In this document: one piece after another, positions 1 through 9,450 of the stretch
Numbering within the stretch: the first letter of the stretch is position 1
How the letters are laid out: every line of letters starts with the position of its first letter
Origin: Rhizobium sp. 16-488-2b
Lineage (GTDB): Bacteria; Pseudomonadota; Alphaproteobacteria; Rhizobiales; Rhizobiaceae
NCBI RefSeq assembly: GCF_017741815.1
Contig: NZ_JAGHMF010000045.1
Span: forward strand, 43,519 to 107,518
Direction: 5' to 3'
DNA length: 64,000 bases
The notes under the pieces: generated by a model
What the model saw: the letters and a program-made list of their open reading frames with translations, nothing else
Told to the model about the DNA's origin: nothing
Database searches by the model: none
Translations under genes and position numbers: made by a program

Positions 1-337
1 CGTTCGCAAAAGATACCGCATCGAGCTTCCCGGCATTTTTAGGTCTCGAAGCATCCGTCAAGGAGAAGTCGGCGATCTTGGCGCGACCGATAAGCGACGA
101 CGTCGAGCTCGACGTGTATGGAACGGTCGGCGCCCGATGGACTATTGCTTTCTCCGTCGTCTCACCGGACACCGCCCAGAAGGAGTCGAGACCTCCCAGG
201 CATATCCTATCGGATTTCGTCTCTTTGATTTTCTCCGTGGACGACGGAGATCCCTCGTCTTTGACTTCTACAACGACTGCAACGTCGTAACCAGCGATGC
301 GCTCCACTCTGTAGACCGACTTACCTGCGACAGACAT
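1..337 (-). CDS. Unrecognised protein, N-terminal part only
   Basis: The reading frame stays open from an ATG at 337 to the left edge, giving the first 112 residues of a protein that continues outside the window. It starts MSVAGKSVYRVERIAGYDVAVVV. The ATG lies two bases after the stop of the 822-aa gene, and a GAGG-like ribosome site (gacgagg) sits in the end of that gene, so the two are probably translationally coupled. I recognise no family. The visible part is Ser/Thr-rich, has no membrane segment and no nucleotide-binding motif. By position it is the last visible member of the minus-strand methyltransferase operon. Confidence 0.6.
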   Translation of the reverse strand, partial: MSVAGKSVYRVERIAGYDVAVVVEVKDEGSPSSTEKIKETKSDRICLGGLDSFWAVSGETTEKAIVHRAPTVPYTSSSTSSLIGRAKIADFSLTDASRPKNAGKLDAVSFAN

Positions 338-339
338 AA

Positions 340-2808
340 TTACCTCGTCCCGCGGACAACACCAGCTGTCCGCACATTTCGATTTTTTGCATCAAAGACA
401 GAGCGGCCCCTATTTGCCGGGGACGCCAGATAGCGTGTGATCCAAGGCGTAGCGCTTATTTCGGAATCTACGATCGATACGAGCCTTCGAAGGGACGAGA
501 CCGTTCCCGCGGTGGCCGGGTAAATGTAGCGCCATGAACCGATCCCGAGTTCGAGGCCTGGGTTGGTCGCTGTTCTATCGGAAAGCCAACGCGCCCAGCT
601 TGCAGGCAGATGTATTCTGTTACGGGTTCCGACGATCACCTCGCCGTCGATACGGAAGAGTGACTGCTTGCTTCGGGAAAAGTGCGCCATGATCGCCAGC
701 GCGGGCGACACATAATTTGTGGGAGCGAGCCCTGGAACCAAGGATCGATAGAGATAGGGATTGCGGTGGTCGTCTCCCTTGGCAAGCCTGTAAAGACCCT
801 CCGAGGGCTTGTCCGCGAACTCGAATGCGAAATAGCCACCAGCTTCATCAAGACGTCCGATGGGGTCATAACCATAGACGCCGCTTCTGTCGCCGGGATG
901 GATCGATGCAAGCTTTGCCGACGAAGGGTTGCCGAGCTCGATGCGTCTGAGAAAAATCTGCTGCTGGGCAGCGTCACGCGTCTTGATGAGGTACCGAGGA
1001 AGCGACCATCGAGAAGGGCCGTGCGAGACCTCAAGTTCAGCACCTATCCTTGCACAAACCGCCTCAAGACGCTCGACAACAGCTATGGGCGTCGGACCGC
1101 CTATCCTTATGATCCTGTTTCCGATCCTTTCAGCGGTGATCTCTCGTTGCAGAAGCCGCCGCGCTGGAAACGAGCGGAGAAGTACCGAGTCGAACCATCC
1201 CGAGTCGACAAAGAGGCGTAACGCGTCCCAGCCACTTGGAGCGTCGTTCAGCCCTGCTGAAAGCGCTTTGCTCGCGATGTCATAAGCTTCGCCCACCGAA
1301 AGCCCGCGCACTGACCGGGCGTACAGTGCTTCGCCAAGTGTAATCATGTCCTCACAAGCATGATGACGCTCGCCAGGCCAATCCTCCATATCGGAACCAA
1401 GCGCGGGAACGGTGTCGTGGTAATATTCGTCCTCGCTGATCTCTAAAGCCTCATCGAAAGCGCGCCGCCGTCGAGGGTCTATTTCATTCGCCGTAGGAAC
1501 GAGCAGTGTTTCTCTTCGCTCTTTGCCGGCGAAAGCGACAGCCGTTCCGCGAAATGGTCCTCCGAGCACGGACCATCCACTGGGGCCGCTTTGGGTTGCT
1601 ACTTCCCTGCCGTTTATCTCAATTCTTGGCGGCAAAAGTCCTTGAGAGGAGAACACGGGCGCGAGAGGGGGACGGCCCAGATAGGCTCCACCGATACGAA
1701 TGCCACCGTGCCAACCAAAATCCTTCGCGCCCGAGGCTGCCTGATCCTTGCCATCGGCTGACACTTCGAGACGAGCAAGAACCCAATCGCTATCGACAGA
1801 ACGCGAGCCCGTCACATTTCCTGCTCGGGCAAGCTTTGAACGGTGAAGCAGCCTGATCCGCGAGCCATCGTTATCAGTAGAAACAAACCGGCTAAGTCCT
1901 ACTGGCTCCAGTGGCACGTCACCGATCTTGATTGAGCGGGCGATCTGTCCCGGAACAAATTTGATGGCATCGTCGGGCCCGGTGATCCTCACCTTTTTTC
2001 CTAGCGGAGAGACGCGGAACATCTCGAATTCTCCGAACTCGCCTTCCGCTATCTCTAATGCTTCAAGCGCTGCCTGCTCGGCAACGATCCCGTACCATGC
2101 GTTCCAGAATGGCGTTTCCATATACTCACGGCCGCCGAATCTGCGCGCGCGGTCAAATAGATCAAAATTGTATTCAAAGGATTGCATGGACCTGTCGGCG
2201 ATAATCCTCCGAGACGTCCGAATTCGATTGGAGACAAGTAGTGGATTGAGAAGATCTTCGTGATCCATCACCTGTCGCAGCTTCCGCATTGCCGCCTTGT
2301 CCCGCCACGTGGGGAAAGCAATCCGCAGGGTTCTGCCGATCTGGCTATGAGGCTTGACTTCAGGCAGCCTAAGCTCGATGCCGTGGTCTCTGAGCAGATA
2401 AGCCGCTAGGTGCTCCCACATGGGATTCAGTCCGCGCAAGATCGCACCCTGATACCTATCGTTTAGGTGCCTTTCGAGCATCAAACGAAAGTCTCGCTCG
2501 CCGCGCTGTCGCATTTTGACGGAGGTTTGCATCCAGCATACAAGGATCAGAATGCGCAGGTAGTCTGGCTTTCCGCTGGAGGTAGGAGGCGAGAGCTCGC
2601 CGCTTAGGTAGTCTCGAAGGAGCGTCCGTCGAGGAAGCGATGTCACAAGCGCTGCTTGAGCTTGCTCAAGATCGCTCTTGCGGAAGAGCTCCACAAGGTC
2701 TTCGTCAGAGACGCAAACGCTTCCTATCGGTCCTTCACTCCCCGGACCAAGAAAGAACCTTTCAAGGCACAGTTCCTCAATCCCTGTCACGGGCCTCTCC
2801 CAAAACAC
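340..2808 (-). CDS. Unrecognised 822-aa protein, methyltransferase operon partner
   Basis: This is a long soluble protein with no signal peptide or membrane segment. I recognise no catalytic motif and cannot name the family. The N-terminal third (to about residue 250) looks helical and charged. The middle and C-terminal parts are mixed alpha/beta with many short Gly- and Arg-rich stretches. It lies 37 bases downstream of the cytosine methyltransferase on the same strand and is followed two bases later by the next gene, so it is operonic. The GTG at 2808 has no clear ribosome site. A GTG at 2790, preceded by GGGAGAGG, is an alternative start. A methyltransferase followed by large unknown proteins suggests a restriction or other anti-phage role, but this rests on context alone. 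Nothing in the sequence shows a nuclease. Confidence 0.75.
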   Translation of the reverse strand: MFWERPVTGIEELCLERFFLGPGSEGPIGSVCVSDEDLVELFRKSDLEQAQAALVTSLPRRTLLRDYLSGELSPPTSSGKPDYLRILILVCWMQTSVKMRQRGERDFRLMLERHLNDRYQGAILRGLNPMWEHLAAYLLRDHGIELRLPEVKPHSQIGRTLRIAFPTWRDKAAMRKLRQVMDHEDLLNPLLVSNRIRTSRRIIADRSMQSFEYNFDLFDRARRFGGREYMETPFWNAWYGIVAEQAALEALEIAEGEFGEFEMFRVSPLGKKVRITGPDDAIKFVPGQIARSIKIGDVPLEPVGLSRFVSTDNDGSRIRLLHRSKLARAGNVTGSRSVDSDWVLARLEVSADGKDQAASGAKDFGWHGGIRIGGAYLGRPPLAPVFSSQGLLPPRIEINGREVATQSGPSGWSVLGGPFRGTAVAFAGKERRETLLVPTANEIDPRRRRAFDEALEISEDEYYHDTVPALGSDMEDWPGERHHACEDMITLGEALYARSVRGLSVGEAYDIASKALSAGLNDAPSGWDALRLFVDSGWFDSVLLRSFPARRLLQREITAERIGNRIIRIGGPTPIAVVERLEAVCARIGAELEVSHGPSRWSLPRYLIKTRDAAQQQIFLRRIELGNPSSAKLASIHPGDRSGVYGYDPIGRLDEAGGYFAFEFADKPSEGLYRLAKGDDHRNPYLYRSLVPGLAPTNYVSPALAIMAHFSRSKQSLFRIDGEVIVGTRNRIHLPASWARWLSDRTATNPGLELGIGSWRYIYPATAGTVSSLRRLVSIVDSEISATPWITRYLASPANRGRSVFDAKNRNVRTAGVVRGTR

Positions 2809-2845
2809 GACTTGGATTTAGCTAGTTTTCTTTAGCTAGAACATT

Positions 2846-4657
2846 TCACAGCGAAATCTCGGAACCGGAACCCAACGCCGAGACATCCTCCGGAAACGCC
2901 GTTTTGAGCACCAGTTGCGGTCCTTGCAATCGGTCTGCGTCCAATCCCTCGGGCTCGGCAAAATCGAGCCGGCCATGAATTGTCTTTTTGGAGCGACCAA
3001 ATCGCAGGACGCTTTCGCGCGACGTCTCGCACATCCTGGGCAGTCTTACCGCTTCAACTTCCAACAGTCTCACGTGCAAAAGCTTCATGCGCGCCCTGAG
3101 ATATCGGACAGGAACCTCCACTTCTATTGCGCATCCTTGCTGCGCCAGCACGGCAAAGACTTGAACGAGTGCCCGGTCAATAGCGTCGACGCCGCCGATC
3201 TTGACGAGAGGTGCAGAAAACAAACCTGCCGGCGCCGCAGCCTCAAAGCTTTCGCTGTAGATGCGCCCGATATCCTGATCGAGAAATCGGTCGCGACTCA
3301 CGCGCCATTCGTCACGTCGACGATAGCGAAACGGCATTTCCGTGAGGCGATAGCCGTTGGACGTGATTTCGTCTGCGGCAATAGGCTCCCCCCAGCCTGC
3401 TGGCCAGTAAGTCCCTCCACCATAGCCGTTGCGCGAACGCTCGGAATCGTTCCTGCGATTCGTAAAACGCCGAACCATTTTCGGCAACTTTTTGCCATTG
3501 GCCAATGCATCAGCCGTTATTCGCGCAGGAACTCCCTCCCCGCCATCCGCAATGTGCCGGATGAGCTTGGACATAAAATAGGGCGGCACCGCGTTCCCAA
3601 CCTGCCGATACTGGGCCTGACGAGGCCCGACGAATTCAAAGTCGTCGGGAAAACCCTGCAATCGCGCACCTTCCCGGACGGTCAGGGGACGATCGTGGAT
3701 CGGATGTGTAAAACATCCTGATGTGACGTTGCCGAAACCTGCGGTGATCGTATAGGCCGGAGCAGCTTCGTGCAGGCGTCCATACAAAGTGGCGTAGTCC
3801 GTCAACCGCACCCGGCGGAAGCGGTCTGGCAGCAACGCGGGCGGAACGTCTTTCCACGAACCTCCCTGTGGAACTGTGGCAATCCTTCTGCGATTTATTT
3901 CTGTCAGCGTGTTGCAGTGATGGTTCGTCACAATCCCGGATGCGTTGGCCACGAAATTTTGGAACTCGGTCAGGTGCCGGGCATGGTCGACGTGAGCAAC
4001 GGTTTTCGAAACCATCGTGGGTTCGAGCAAATCGCCGATCGCCTCGGAAACGTTGACGTACTCGGAGAGTGAAGACGTCGCTCTTGGCGCGTGGCTCGGC
4101 TTCGGGAACATCGACGGCTTTGGATCGATCGTAGCGACCAAGATGAAGCGATGCCTCAACTGAGGAAGACCGTACTCCGCCATATTAACGACGTCGGCGA
4201 ACACGTTGTACCCGCGCTCTTCGAACAGCCGAAAGAGTTCCTTCACGATGACTAGGTTGCGACCGTAGACGACACCGGGAACGTTCTCCATGATGACGTG
4301 TCGGGGCTTTCGACCTGCAGCAGAGAAGCCGTCGAGCAGCCTTATGAAATGCACGAAGAGGGCGTTTCGAGGGTCATCGAGATGAAACACGCCCATCGTA
4401 CTGACGGCTTGACAGGTGGGACCCGCAAAAAACCAGTCAATCTTTTCGATGCCTGTTCGAGCGATAACGTCGTTTGCCGAGATCAATGACACGTCGCAGC
4501 AATCGACCTGTGCTTCCGGATGAGCTTTTTTAAAGGTGGCGGCCGCGTGCTTGTCGATGTCAAGCGCCCACCTCAGCTCCAGGTCGGGCAGAGCAGCAGC
4601 TGCGCCGGCCGACATACCACCGCAGCCGGAATAAAGATCAATTGCAATTTGCCCCAT
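2846..4657 (-). CDS. DNA cytosine-C5 methyltransferase, atypical motif IV
   Basis: The protein has 603 residues. Motif I is DLYSGCGGMS (residues 7-16). The catalytic loop is GPTCQAVSTMG with Cys82, and motif VI is ENVPG (124-128). Motif VIII is QLRHRF (166-171), followed by a target-recognition region and motifs IX-X ending GNAVPPYF near residue 360. The family transfers a methyl group from S-adenosylmethionine to carbon 5 of cytosine in a specific DNA site. The usual Pro before the catalytic Cys is Thr here, which is uncommon. About 240 residues follow motif X, much more than in plain Dcm/HpaII enzymes, and have no recognised domain. The start is the ATG at 4657, preceded by GGGGAGAATC. The frame is open upstream to 4867, but that stretch lacks methyltransferase character. 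No cognate endonuclease is obvious beside it. Confidence 0.88.
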   Translation of the reverse strand: MGQIAIDLYSGCGGMSAGAAAALPDLELRWALDIDKHAAATFKKAHPEAQVDCCDVSLISANDVIARTGIEKIDWFFAGPTCQAVSTMGVFHLDDPRNALFVHFIRLLDGFSAAGRKPRHVIMENVPGVVYGRNLVIVKELFRLFEERGYNVFADVVNMAEYGLPQLRHRFILVATIDPKPSMFPKPSHAPRATSSLSEYVNVSEAIGDLLEPTMVSKTVAHVDHARHLTEFQNFVANASGIVTNHHCNTLTEINRRRIATVPQGGSWKDVPPALLPDRFRRVRLTDYATLYGRLHEAAPAYTITAGFGNVTSGCFTHPIHDRPLTVREGARLQGFPDDFEFVGPRQAQYRQVGNAVPPYFMSKLIRHIADGGEGVPARITADALANGKKLPKMVRRFTNRRNDSERSRNGYGGGTYWPAGWGEPIAADEITSNGYRLTEMPFRYRRRDEWRVSRDRFLDQDIGRIYSESFEAAAPAGLFSAPLVKIGGVDAIDRALVQVFAVLAQQGCAIEVEVPVRYLRARMKLLHVRLLEVEAVRLPRMCETSRESVLRFGRSKKTIHGRLDFAEPEGLDADRLQGPQLVLKTAFPEDVSALGSGSEISL

Positions 4658-4835
4658 GATTCTCCCCGAATTCAAGCAATGGTAGCAAACGCGTCTAAAG
4701 CAATCGACCCCCATTTTGGGGTGTTTTCTAAGTTTTTTGAAGAAGCGACGACTGAAGCTTCCGGTCTGTGCTAGCGCTTCTTTCGGATCGACTTCGGCAA
4801 CCTCGGTACGACCAGCGCTACGTACTCTCGTGACC

Positions 4836-6807
4836 TTAAAAGGGGGTCGTGGCCACCAAGTCGGCAAATTCGGAAGGTGGGTGCGGCGGCAATCCCAATC
4901 TTTTGCGATTTTCAGGCGCGCCCAGATCCGTTTTGCGGGCGGCGACTTGAGAGCTTATAACCTGATGCAGGAACCCGGTGATTGGTAAACCGGCCATCTT
5001 GGCCTGACGGGCAAGTTCGCTGGCGTACTCCTGGCGGCGATCGAACTCGAAGACAAGCTCATCTTTTAGTATCCTTGCCGCGGCATTCAGAGCCGACAGT
5101 CCTCCTGCAACTACACAGGCAGCAGAAAGCTGAAGGTCATCGATCCTGTTGCTGTCGACTCGCAGTCGAAGTATTTGGACGGCTGCGGCAACGACTTCCT
5201 CGTCCGTAGATCGTACCTCGAATGCCTCAGGCGCGAGGGAACGGTAAAATTCGAAGTCGTGAACTCCGTTGAAGGCCAGGACGGACAAGAGGCCTCTCAG
5301 CTCTGTATCTCGATTAAAAGCTTCAACGATAGGCTGCACTGGGCCCTTGAGAGCTCTTGTGCCAGTCCTTCCTAGTTGATCCGCGAGCTTCGCCACTCGA
5401 GGGTCCTGCCACACCGTTCTGGAAGCACTGAATATCGTGCGCCGCTCTGCGGTAGGGATGCTTCCGGGGATAAGAACCGAAAAATACTTGTCGACGTAGC
5501 GTGTCATCGCTTTCCGATTTCGCGGACTGTCGGTCAGGAGCCACGTCGCCAACCACAACAGACGGCTCACCTTGACCGGATTGGTAGTTCGATCAGCGAT
5601 ATCCATGATATCTGAAAGGCTTAGCCCGTCACTGTTCCCTGTGCGGAACCCAGCCGTGAACGCCGGAATCCCTTGCCAAGCAATACGGGAGTCGATGTAA
5701 GTTCCATTCGTCCAACTTTCGAAGTCGGCTTTGCTGGATGGAACCTTCTCAATTCGAGCTTCGGCCGCCTTCCATTCATCAAGATCGCCGAAATCGCCAT
5801 CCTCTGCCGACACAGCAAGCGTCTCGGCATCTTTTCCTTCGTTAAGTTCGTAGATCAGACTTTGAAGTGGCCACGGCACTCTGAGCCTGGCTATGCTCGT
5901 CGAAGTTCGTGAGACAGCCACCGCTCGGATCGCCGATGCTAGCGTGAGTTTGCTTGGCTCAGCGGCAAAATGCGCGATCGCCTTCGCAGTCGGCCAACCG
6001 TCGCTGTCGAGGCTACCGGCAGATGCGTATGCTTTCTTCGCTCCGTCAAGGGTCATGTAGCCTGTCGCGAATCCTTTTGCGGCCTGTACCGTGAGATCGT
6101 TCGGCACGATGTTAAATCCAGGGATCTTCAGCGCGTCGTACAACAATATCGTCTTTAAGTGTGAACGCTCGACGTCCTCGGGATCATGGTTGAAAAAGCG
6201 GACGAAGTACCTCAGGTACATTGACTCGCCAGCTCGTCGCTGGGCGTCGATTACTTTCGGGAAAAGGATCTTGGGAAGGACGGGAGCGGACTCCGCCAGT
6301 ATGACCATAAGCTTCTTGTGATCGCTCGCGAACACAGTTTCGATCAGCCGAAACGCTTCCGCATTGGTTGAGCCTAAGAGACACAGAATATGAAACGCGT
6401 TCGAGACGGCAATGCGATCGTCTGAATTTAGACGTGCGGAGAGTTCCTCGAAGAAAGTCTCCGCATGCGCTTCAGCCGCCATGGTTAGACGCCGATCGAA
6501 CTGCCCAGTCGTATCCAGCAGCGCGACCGCGCGCTTGACCAACATGGCCTGGAAGCGTGGAGACGATTGCGCAACACTATCAGCGATGAGGTCAAGGGCA
6601 AGGCGTGCGCCTGCATTGATATATCGTGCGTCAGGGTCGAGATCTCCCCGTTCAAGGGAGTCGGCAATGTTGATTACCTGCTCCCGCAGGTGCACCGTGA
6701 AAGTGGTAGAGAAAATTCGGCTGGAAGCGATACGGAACACATTGCGCCAATGCGCGCTTGAAGCAACCGCGCGCATTCTTTGGATAAGATGTCTCGCCGC
6801 CACCGAA
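4836..6807 (-). pseudogene. C-terminal part of NACHT protein, out of frame with its N-terminus
   Basis: This frame carries about 655 residues of helical repeat-like sequence. It continues the NACHT protein encoded upstream: the helices beginning RHLIQRMRAVASSAHWRNVF are what normally follows the LQEYLAA motif at the end of a NACHT helical domain. The two frames meet near 6790-6807, where a single-base difference (GGTGGCGGCGAGACATC on the coding strand) would join them. The first Met in this frame (6848) lies inside the overlap and has no credible ribosome site, so independent translation is doubtful. The region probably forms the ligand-sensing superhelix of the STAND protein. It could be a real mutation, a sequencing error or a programmed shift. 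The sequence cannot decide between these. Confidence 0.6.
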
Positions 6808-8796
6808 CATGCTTGCCGCTGCCAAATACTCTTGAAGCGAGCGAACATCGAAGGAAATGCGCCCTTCTATCCGGCTCCCGATTAGTACGAGCCTGTTCGT
6901 TGCCACGGCGACGAGGTGGTCGGTCATCTCGTCGATGGCCGAGGTCGGCTGTTCCTCTTCGATCAGCATCGAAGCGATCACTGCCCGAAACTGGGATTCG
7001 CTGAAGTAAGAACCAGTCCTGCCTGACACTTCTGACTCGACCTGCAGCAACCACCCACATGTCTGGTGCAGCTTGTCGATGAGGAGCACATGTTTTCTTA
7101 TGAAATCTCCGGGCGCGCCTGGCTTTACCGACTCGCGATCCCGCAAGAGCCCGTAGTAACGATCAAACAAAGTCCACTTATCCCTCGGAATGTTTCCTTT
7201 GAGGAATGAAATGCCGAAGAGAATTGCGACTTGGAGAGGCGAAGATGTCAGCAGGGCCGTACTCGGATCGCGGCAGGCCAGCGCGATGTCCGCCAGAATT
7301 TCCTCCTTGCGATGTTCTTCCGTGACTCTGATGTTTGCGAGCTTGGTGGCGTAATCTACTGCTTGTTCGCTGCTGAGGGGCACTAGATGCCAGTGCTCCC
7401 AGTGACTAGAGTCCAGATCGTTATCGTACCCCTGGGGCCTCGTAGTCACGAGTGCAAGCACATCCGCCGATGAAGCGTAAACCTCATCCCAGAAGCCCTC
7501 GATAGCATGCAACACGGCTCCCCTGTTGGCGGAAGGCGGGACTTCATCCAGACCGTCGAAAACGAACAGGGTCGGGAAAGCCTCGAGCAGTTTCCTGATC
7601 TGGGGAACGCCGACTGCTTCATTCGTCTTGGCGGCAAGAGTCTGTGCAAGGAACCCGAGGACAGTGAGGTCTCCATGAGCACGCAATGCGTCAGCTAGTG
7701 CCGGTAGCTCTAATCTGAAGGGCAATCTGGCAGGTCCCACCGCTGGCAAACCTAACTCGTGAGCCGCGCGTCTTATCTCATCGACTGCTTGTTCGGTCTC
7801 CGGGCCAAGGTTGAGCCCTACTGTTTCTTTTAGCAGCCGCGCCCTTAGAAGCTGGCATAGAAACTGTCCGATGGTGGACTTGCCTTGTCCCGGTCCACCC
7901 ATAACGACGATCCGGTTACGCTGCGGTCCCGGACGCCTCATCACGCTCAACGAGCTCGGATCGAGTTTGTCGCACGCAATAGCAAGAATGGTTGAGACAC
8001 ATAGCCTCGGGTCATCCTCGTTTTCATCGGCGCCGTAGTCGGGAAATTCGAACTCGGGTTCGGAGTCCCGAGAGACATCGTCGTCCGATCCGATCGTATA
8101 AGCTTCAGGCGGCTCAACCGGTACAAGAACAGGCAAATCAACAAATACGTGCTCGAGTGCAACGGGGCGAATTGTGTCGTGTCCAGCGTCGCGGAGGCGT
8201 GCATCTCGATCGGAGCGAACATCCTTCGACAAAGCGATGGGAAGGGCCCGTTTCATATCGGTGCCCACTAGCAGATCCATAAGCTGTGCCAGTACGTCGC
8301 TCGGCGTCAGCCAAGCTGCGTATGAACGGCGGATTTCGGAAGCGTCGTCCAGCAGAGCATGAAGCTCGTCTGCGGCCCAGACATGCCAGCCTTTGAGACC
8401 AAGCCTTTTCGCGAATTTCCGGAAAGTTGCTTCGATCAGATCCTTCCCGCCGATTTGAGGCAGCCCAGAAAGCGTCACGTTAGAGCAGAGAAGATAAAAT
8501 TCCGGCCGCTTGAGATTTGGTCTATCCAAAAACTTCTGCAGATCTTTGGATAGCTGCCCTGCAAGCCAGCGTGCGTCTTCTATCCCGCCAACGCAATTCT
8601 CACGGCACTTCGCTTGCACCACGGTGTAACCATGCCACTGTTTTCCCTCGAAACCTTTCAGCTTTCCCGAATATGTGGCCTCTCTCCCTCCGTCACGTCC
8701 GGATCCGAAAACGACGGTGCCAGGGCCGAACTCCTTTTTTACCAAAGCTTGGATCAAGCGCTCGAAAGCTTGGTGAGAAAGTCGGTCAAATCGCAT
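6652..8796 (-). CDS. NACHT STAND ATPase with N-terminal PD-(D/E)XK nuclease domain (frameshifted)
   Basis: The N-terminal 170 residues look like an Mrr-type restriction fold: GRDGGREATY (residues 34-43) followed by VVQAKCR (59-65), a D...E...QxK arrangement. A NACHT module follows, with Walker A GGPGQGKS near residue 300, Walker B LFVFDGLDEV near 415 and the terminal motif SLQEYLAAA. Family knowledge: bacterial NACHT proteins with nuclease effectors are anti-phage sensors that trigger DNA degradation or abortive infection. After SMFGGGE this frame runs into unrelated sequence and stops at 6652, while the expected continuation is in another frame (see the neighbouring entry). The start chosen is the ATG at 8796, directly before FDRLSHQAFERL, the usual beginning of this domain. 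The frame is open further up to a TTG at 8880. It is transcribed toward the methyltransferase genes. Confidence 0.75.
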   Translation of the reverse strand: MRFDRLSHQAFERLIQALVKKEFGPGTVVFGSGRDGGREATYSGKLKGFEGKQWHGYTVVQAKCRENCVGGIEDARWLAGQLSKDLQKFLDRPNLKRPEFYLLCSNVTLSGLPQIGGKDLIEATFRKFAKRLGLKGWHVWAADELHALLDDASEIRRSYAAWLTPSDVLAQLMDLLVGTDMKRALPIALSKDVRSDRDARLRDAGHDTIRPVALEHVFVDLPVLVPVEPPEAYTIGSDDDVSRDSEPEFEFPDYGADENEDDPRLCVSTILAIACDKLDPSSLSVMRRPGPQRNRIVVMGGPGQGKSTIGQFLCQLLRARLLKETVGLNLGPETEQAVDEIRRAAHELGLPAVGPARLPFRLELPALADALRAHGDLTVLGFLAQTLAAKTNEAVGVPQIRKLLEAFPTLFVFDGLDEVPPSANRGAVLHAIEGFWDEVYASSADVLALVTTRPQGYDNDLDSSHWEHWHLVPLSSEQAVDYATKLANIRVTEEHRKEEILADIALACRDPSTALLTSSPLQVAILFGISFLKGNIPRDKWTLFDRYYGLLRDRESVKPGAPGDFIRKHVLLIDKLHQTCGWLLQVESEVSGRTGSYFSESQFRAVIASMLIEEEQPTSAIDEMTDHLVAVATNRLVLIGSRIEGRISFDVRSLQEYLAAASMFGGGETSYPKNARGCFKRALAQCVPYRFQPNFLYHFHGAPAGAGNQHCRLP

Positions 8797-8916
8797 TTTG
8801 GCAACCGTGGAAGTGTTTTGATGATCCGCTGGATAACACATGTTGCTACCGCTTCCACGGGATATTCTTACGATCTGCAATCAAGGGCCGCGTTCGTTGC
8901 GAGACTGAGGCGCCGG

Positions 8917-9225
8917 TTAGGCTCGGCTACCCCGTACATCAATGACCCTAGAGGCGCTCTGGATCAGTTGAGCGAAGGCGCGACTGTCGATGCCGTCCGC
9001 CTGATTGAGCATTGCGATTAGTGGGTCGTTGATGACCTCGTTGACCGATAGCTCGTTCATCGGTGATGCCACCATAGTACGGTTACGCCACATGACATTC
9101 TCGGACAACGTGGGATAGGCCTCGGCCTCGGAAAAGATATTCAAATCTCGCAGCAACGTCTGTCCCGCTAAGTGGACATAGCGGGAGCTTGCTGGGACTG
9201 GTGCAAATGCGTTGGCCGGGTGCAT
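8917..9225 (-). CDS. Small hypothetical protein
   Basis: This is a 102-residue protein starting from an ATG at 9225, preceded by TTGAGGCATAAT (GAGG, good spacing). The last 45 residues, from MNELSVNEVINDPLIAML onward, look like a compact helical small protein. I have the impression that similar short proteins occur in rhizobia, but this is unverified. The first 55 residues are less convincing and translation might instead begin at an internal Met (about residue 55). No catalytic motif is visible. It lies 120 bases upstream of the NACHT gene on the same strand and could be co-transcribed with it. Confidence 0.5.
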   Translation of the reverse strand: MHPANAFAPVPASSRYVHLAGQTLLRDLNIFSEAEAYPTLSENVMWRNRTMVASPMNELSVNEVINDPLIAMLNQADGIDSRAFAQLIQSASRVIDVRGSRA

Positions 9226-9230
9226 ATTAT

Positions 9231-9301
9231 GCCTCAATAGCGGTTGACTTTGAGGCGTTGTAATTGTCAGCCATCAACAGAAGCAATCATACGATCGTAT
9301 G
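9231..9301. promoter_or_regulatory. Palindromic sites upstream of the small minus-strand gene
   Basis: Two inverted repeats lie just upstream of the ATG at 9225. GCCTCAA at 9231-9237 pairs with TTGAGGC at 9250-9256 and overlaps the ribosome site. A perfect 14-bp palindrome, CATACGATCGTATG, spans 9288-9301. Either could be an operator or an mRNA hairpin. No regulator can be named. Confidence 0.35.
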
Positions 9302-9315
9302 CCGTGGCTCAGACA

Positions 9316-9323
9316 GTGATATC
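9316..9323. repeat. Left copy of 8-bp direct repeat (candidate target duplication)
   Basis: GTGATATC sits immediately outside the left terminal inverted repeat. The same eight bases follow the right inverted repeat at 11337-11344 in the same orientation. This is the arrangement expected for a target-site duplication. The internal GATATC is its own reverse complement, which slightly weakens the argument. Confidence 0.7.
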
Positions 9324-9347
9324 GGGTATTCGTCACAAATGGTTGAA
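9324..9347 (+). repeat. Left terminal inverted repeat (24 bp)
   Basis: It begins GGGTATTCGTCAC at the outer end and ends ATGGTTGAA inward. Reverse-complementing 11313-11336 gives the same 24 bases with one difference (A here, G there, at position 14). Confidence 0.8.
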
Positions 9348-9450
9348 GCGGCGCGGAAGGCGCCCTGAAAAGATTCCTACCGAAGGCACTTGCGGCCGAT
9401 CAATTTTGCCCGGACCATTCCTATAGGGTTGGTTTGCGGGGCGCGTTCGG

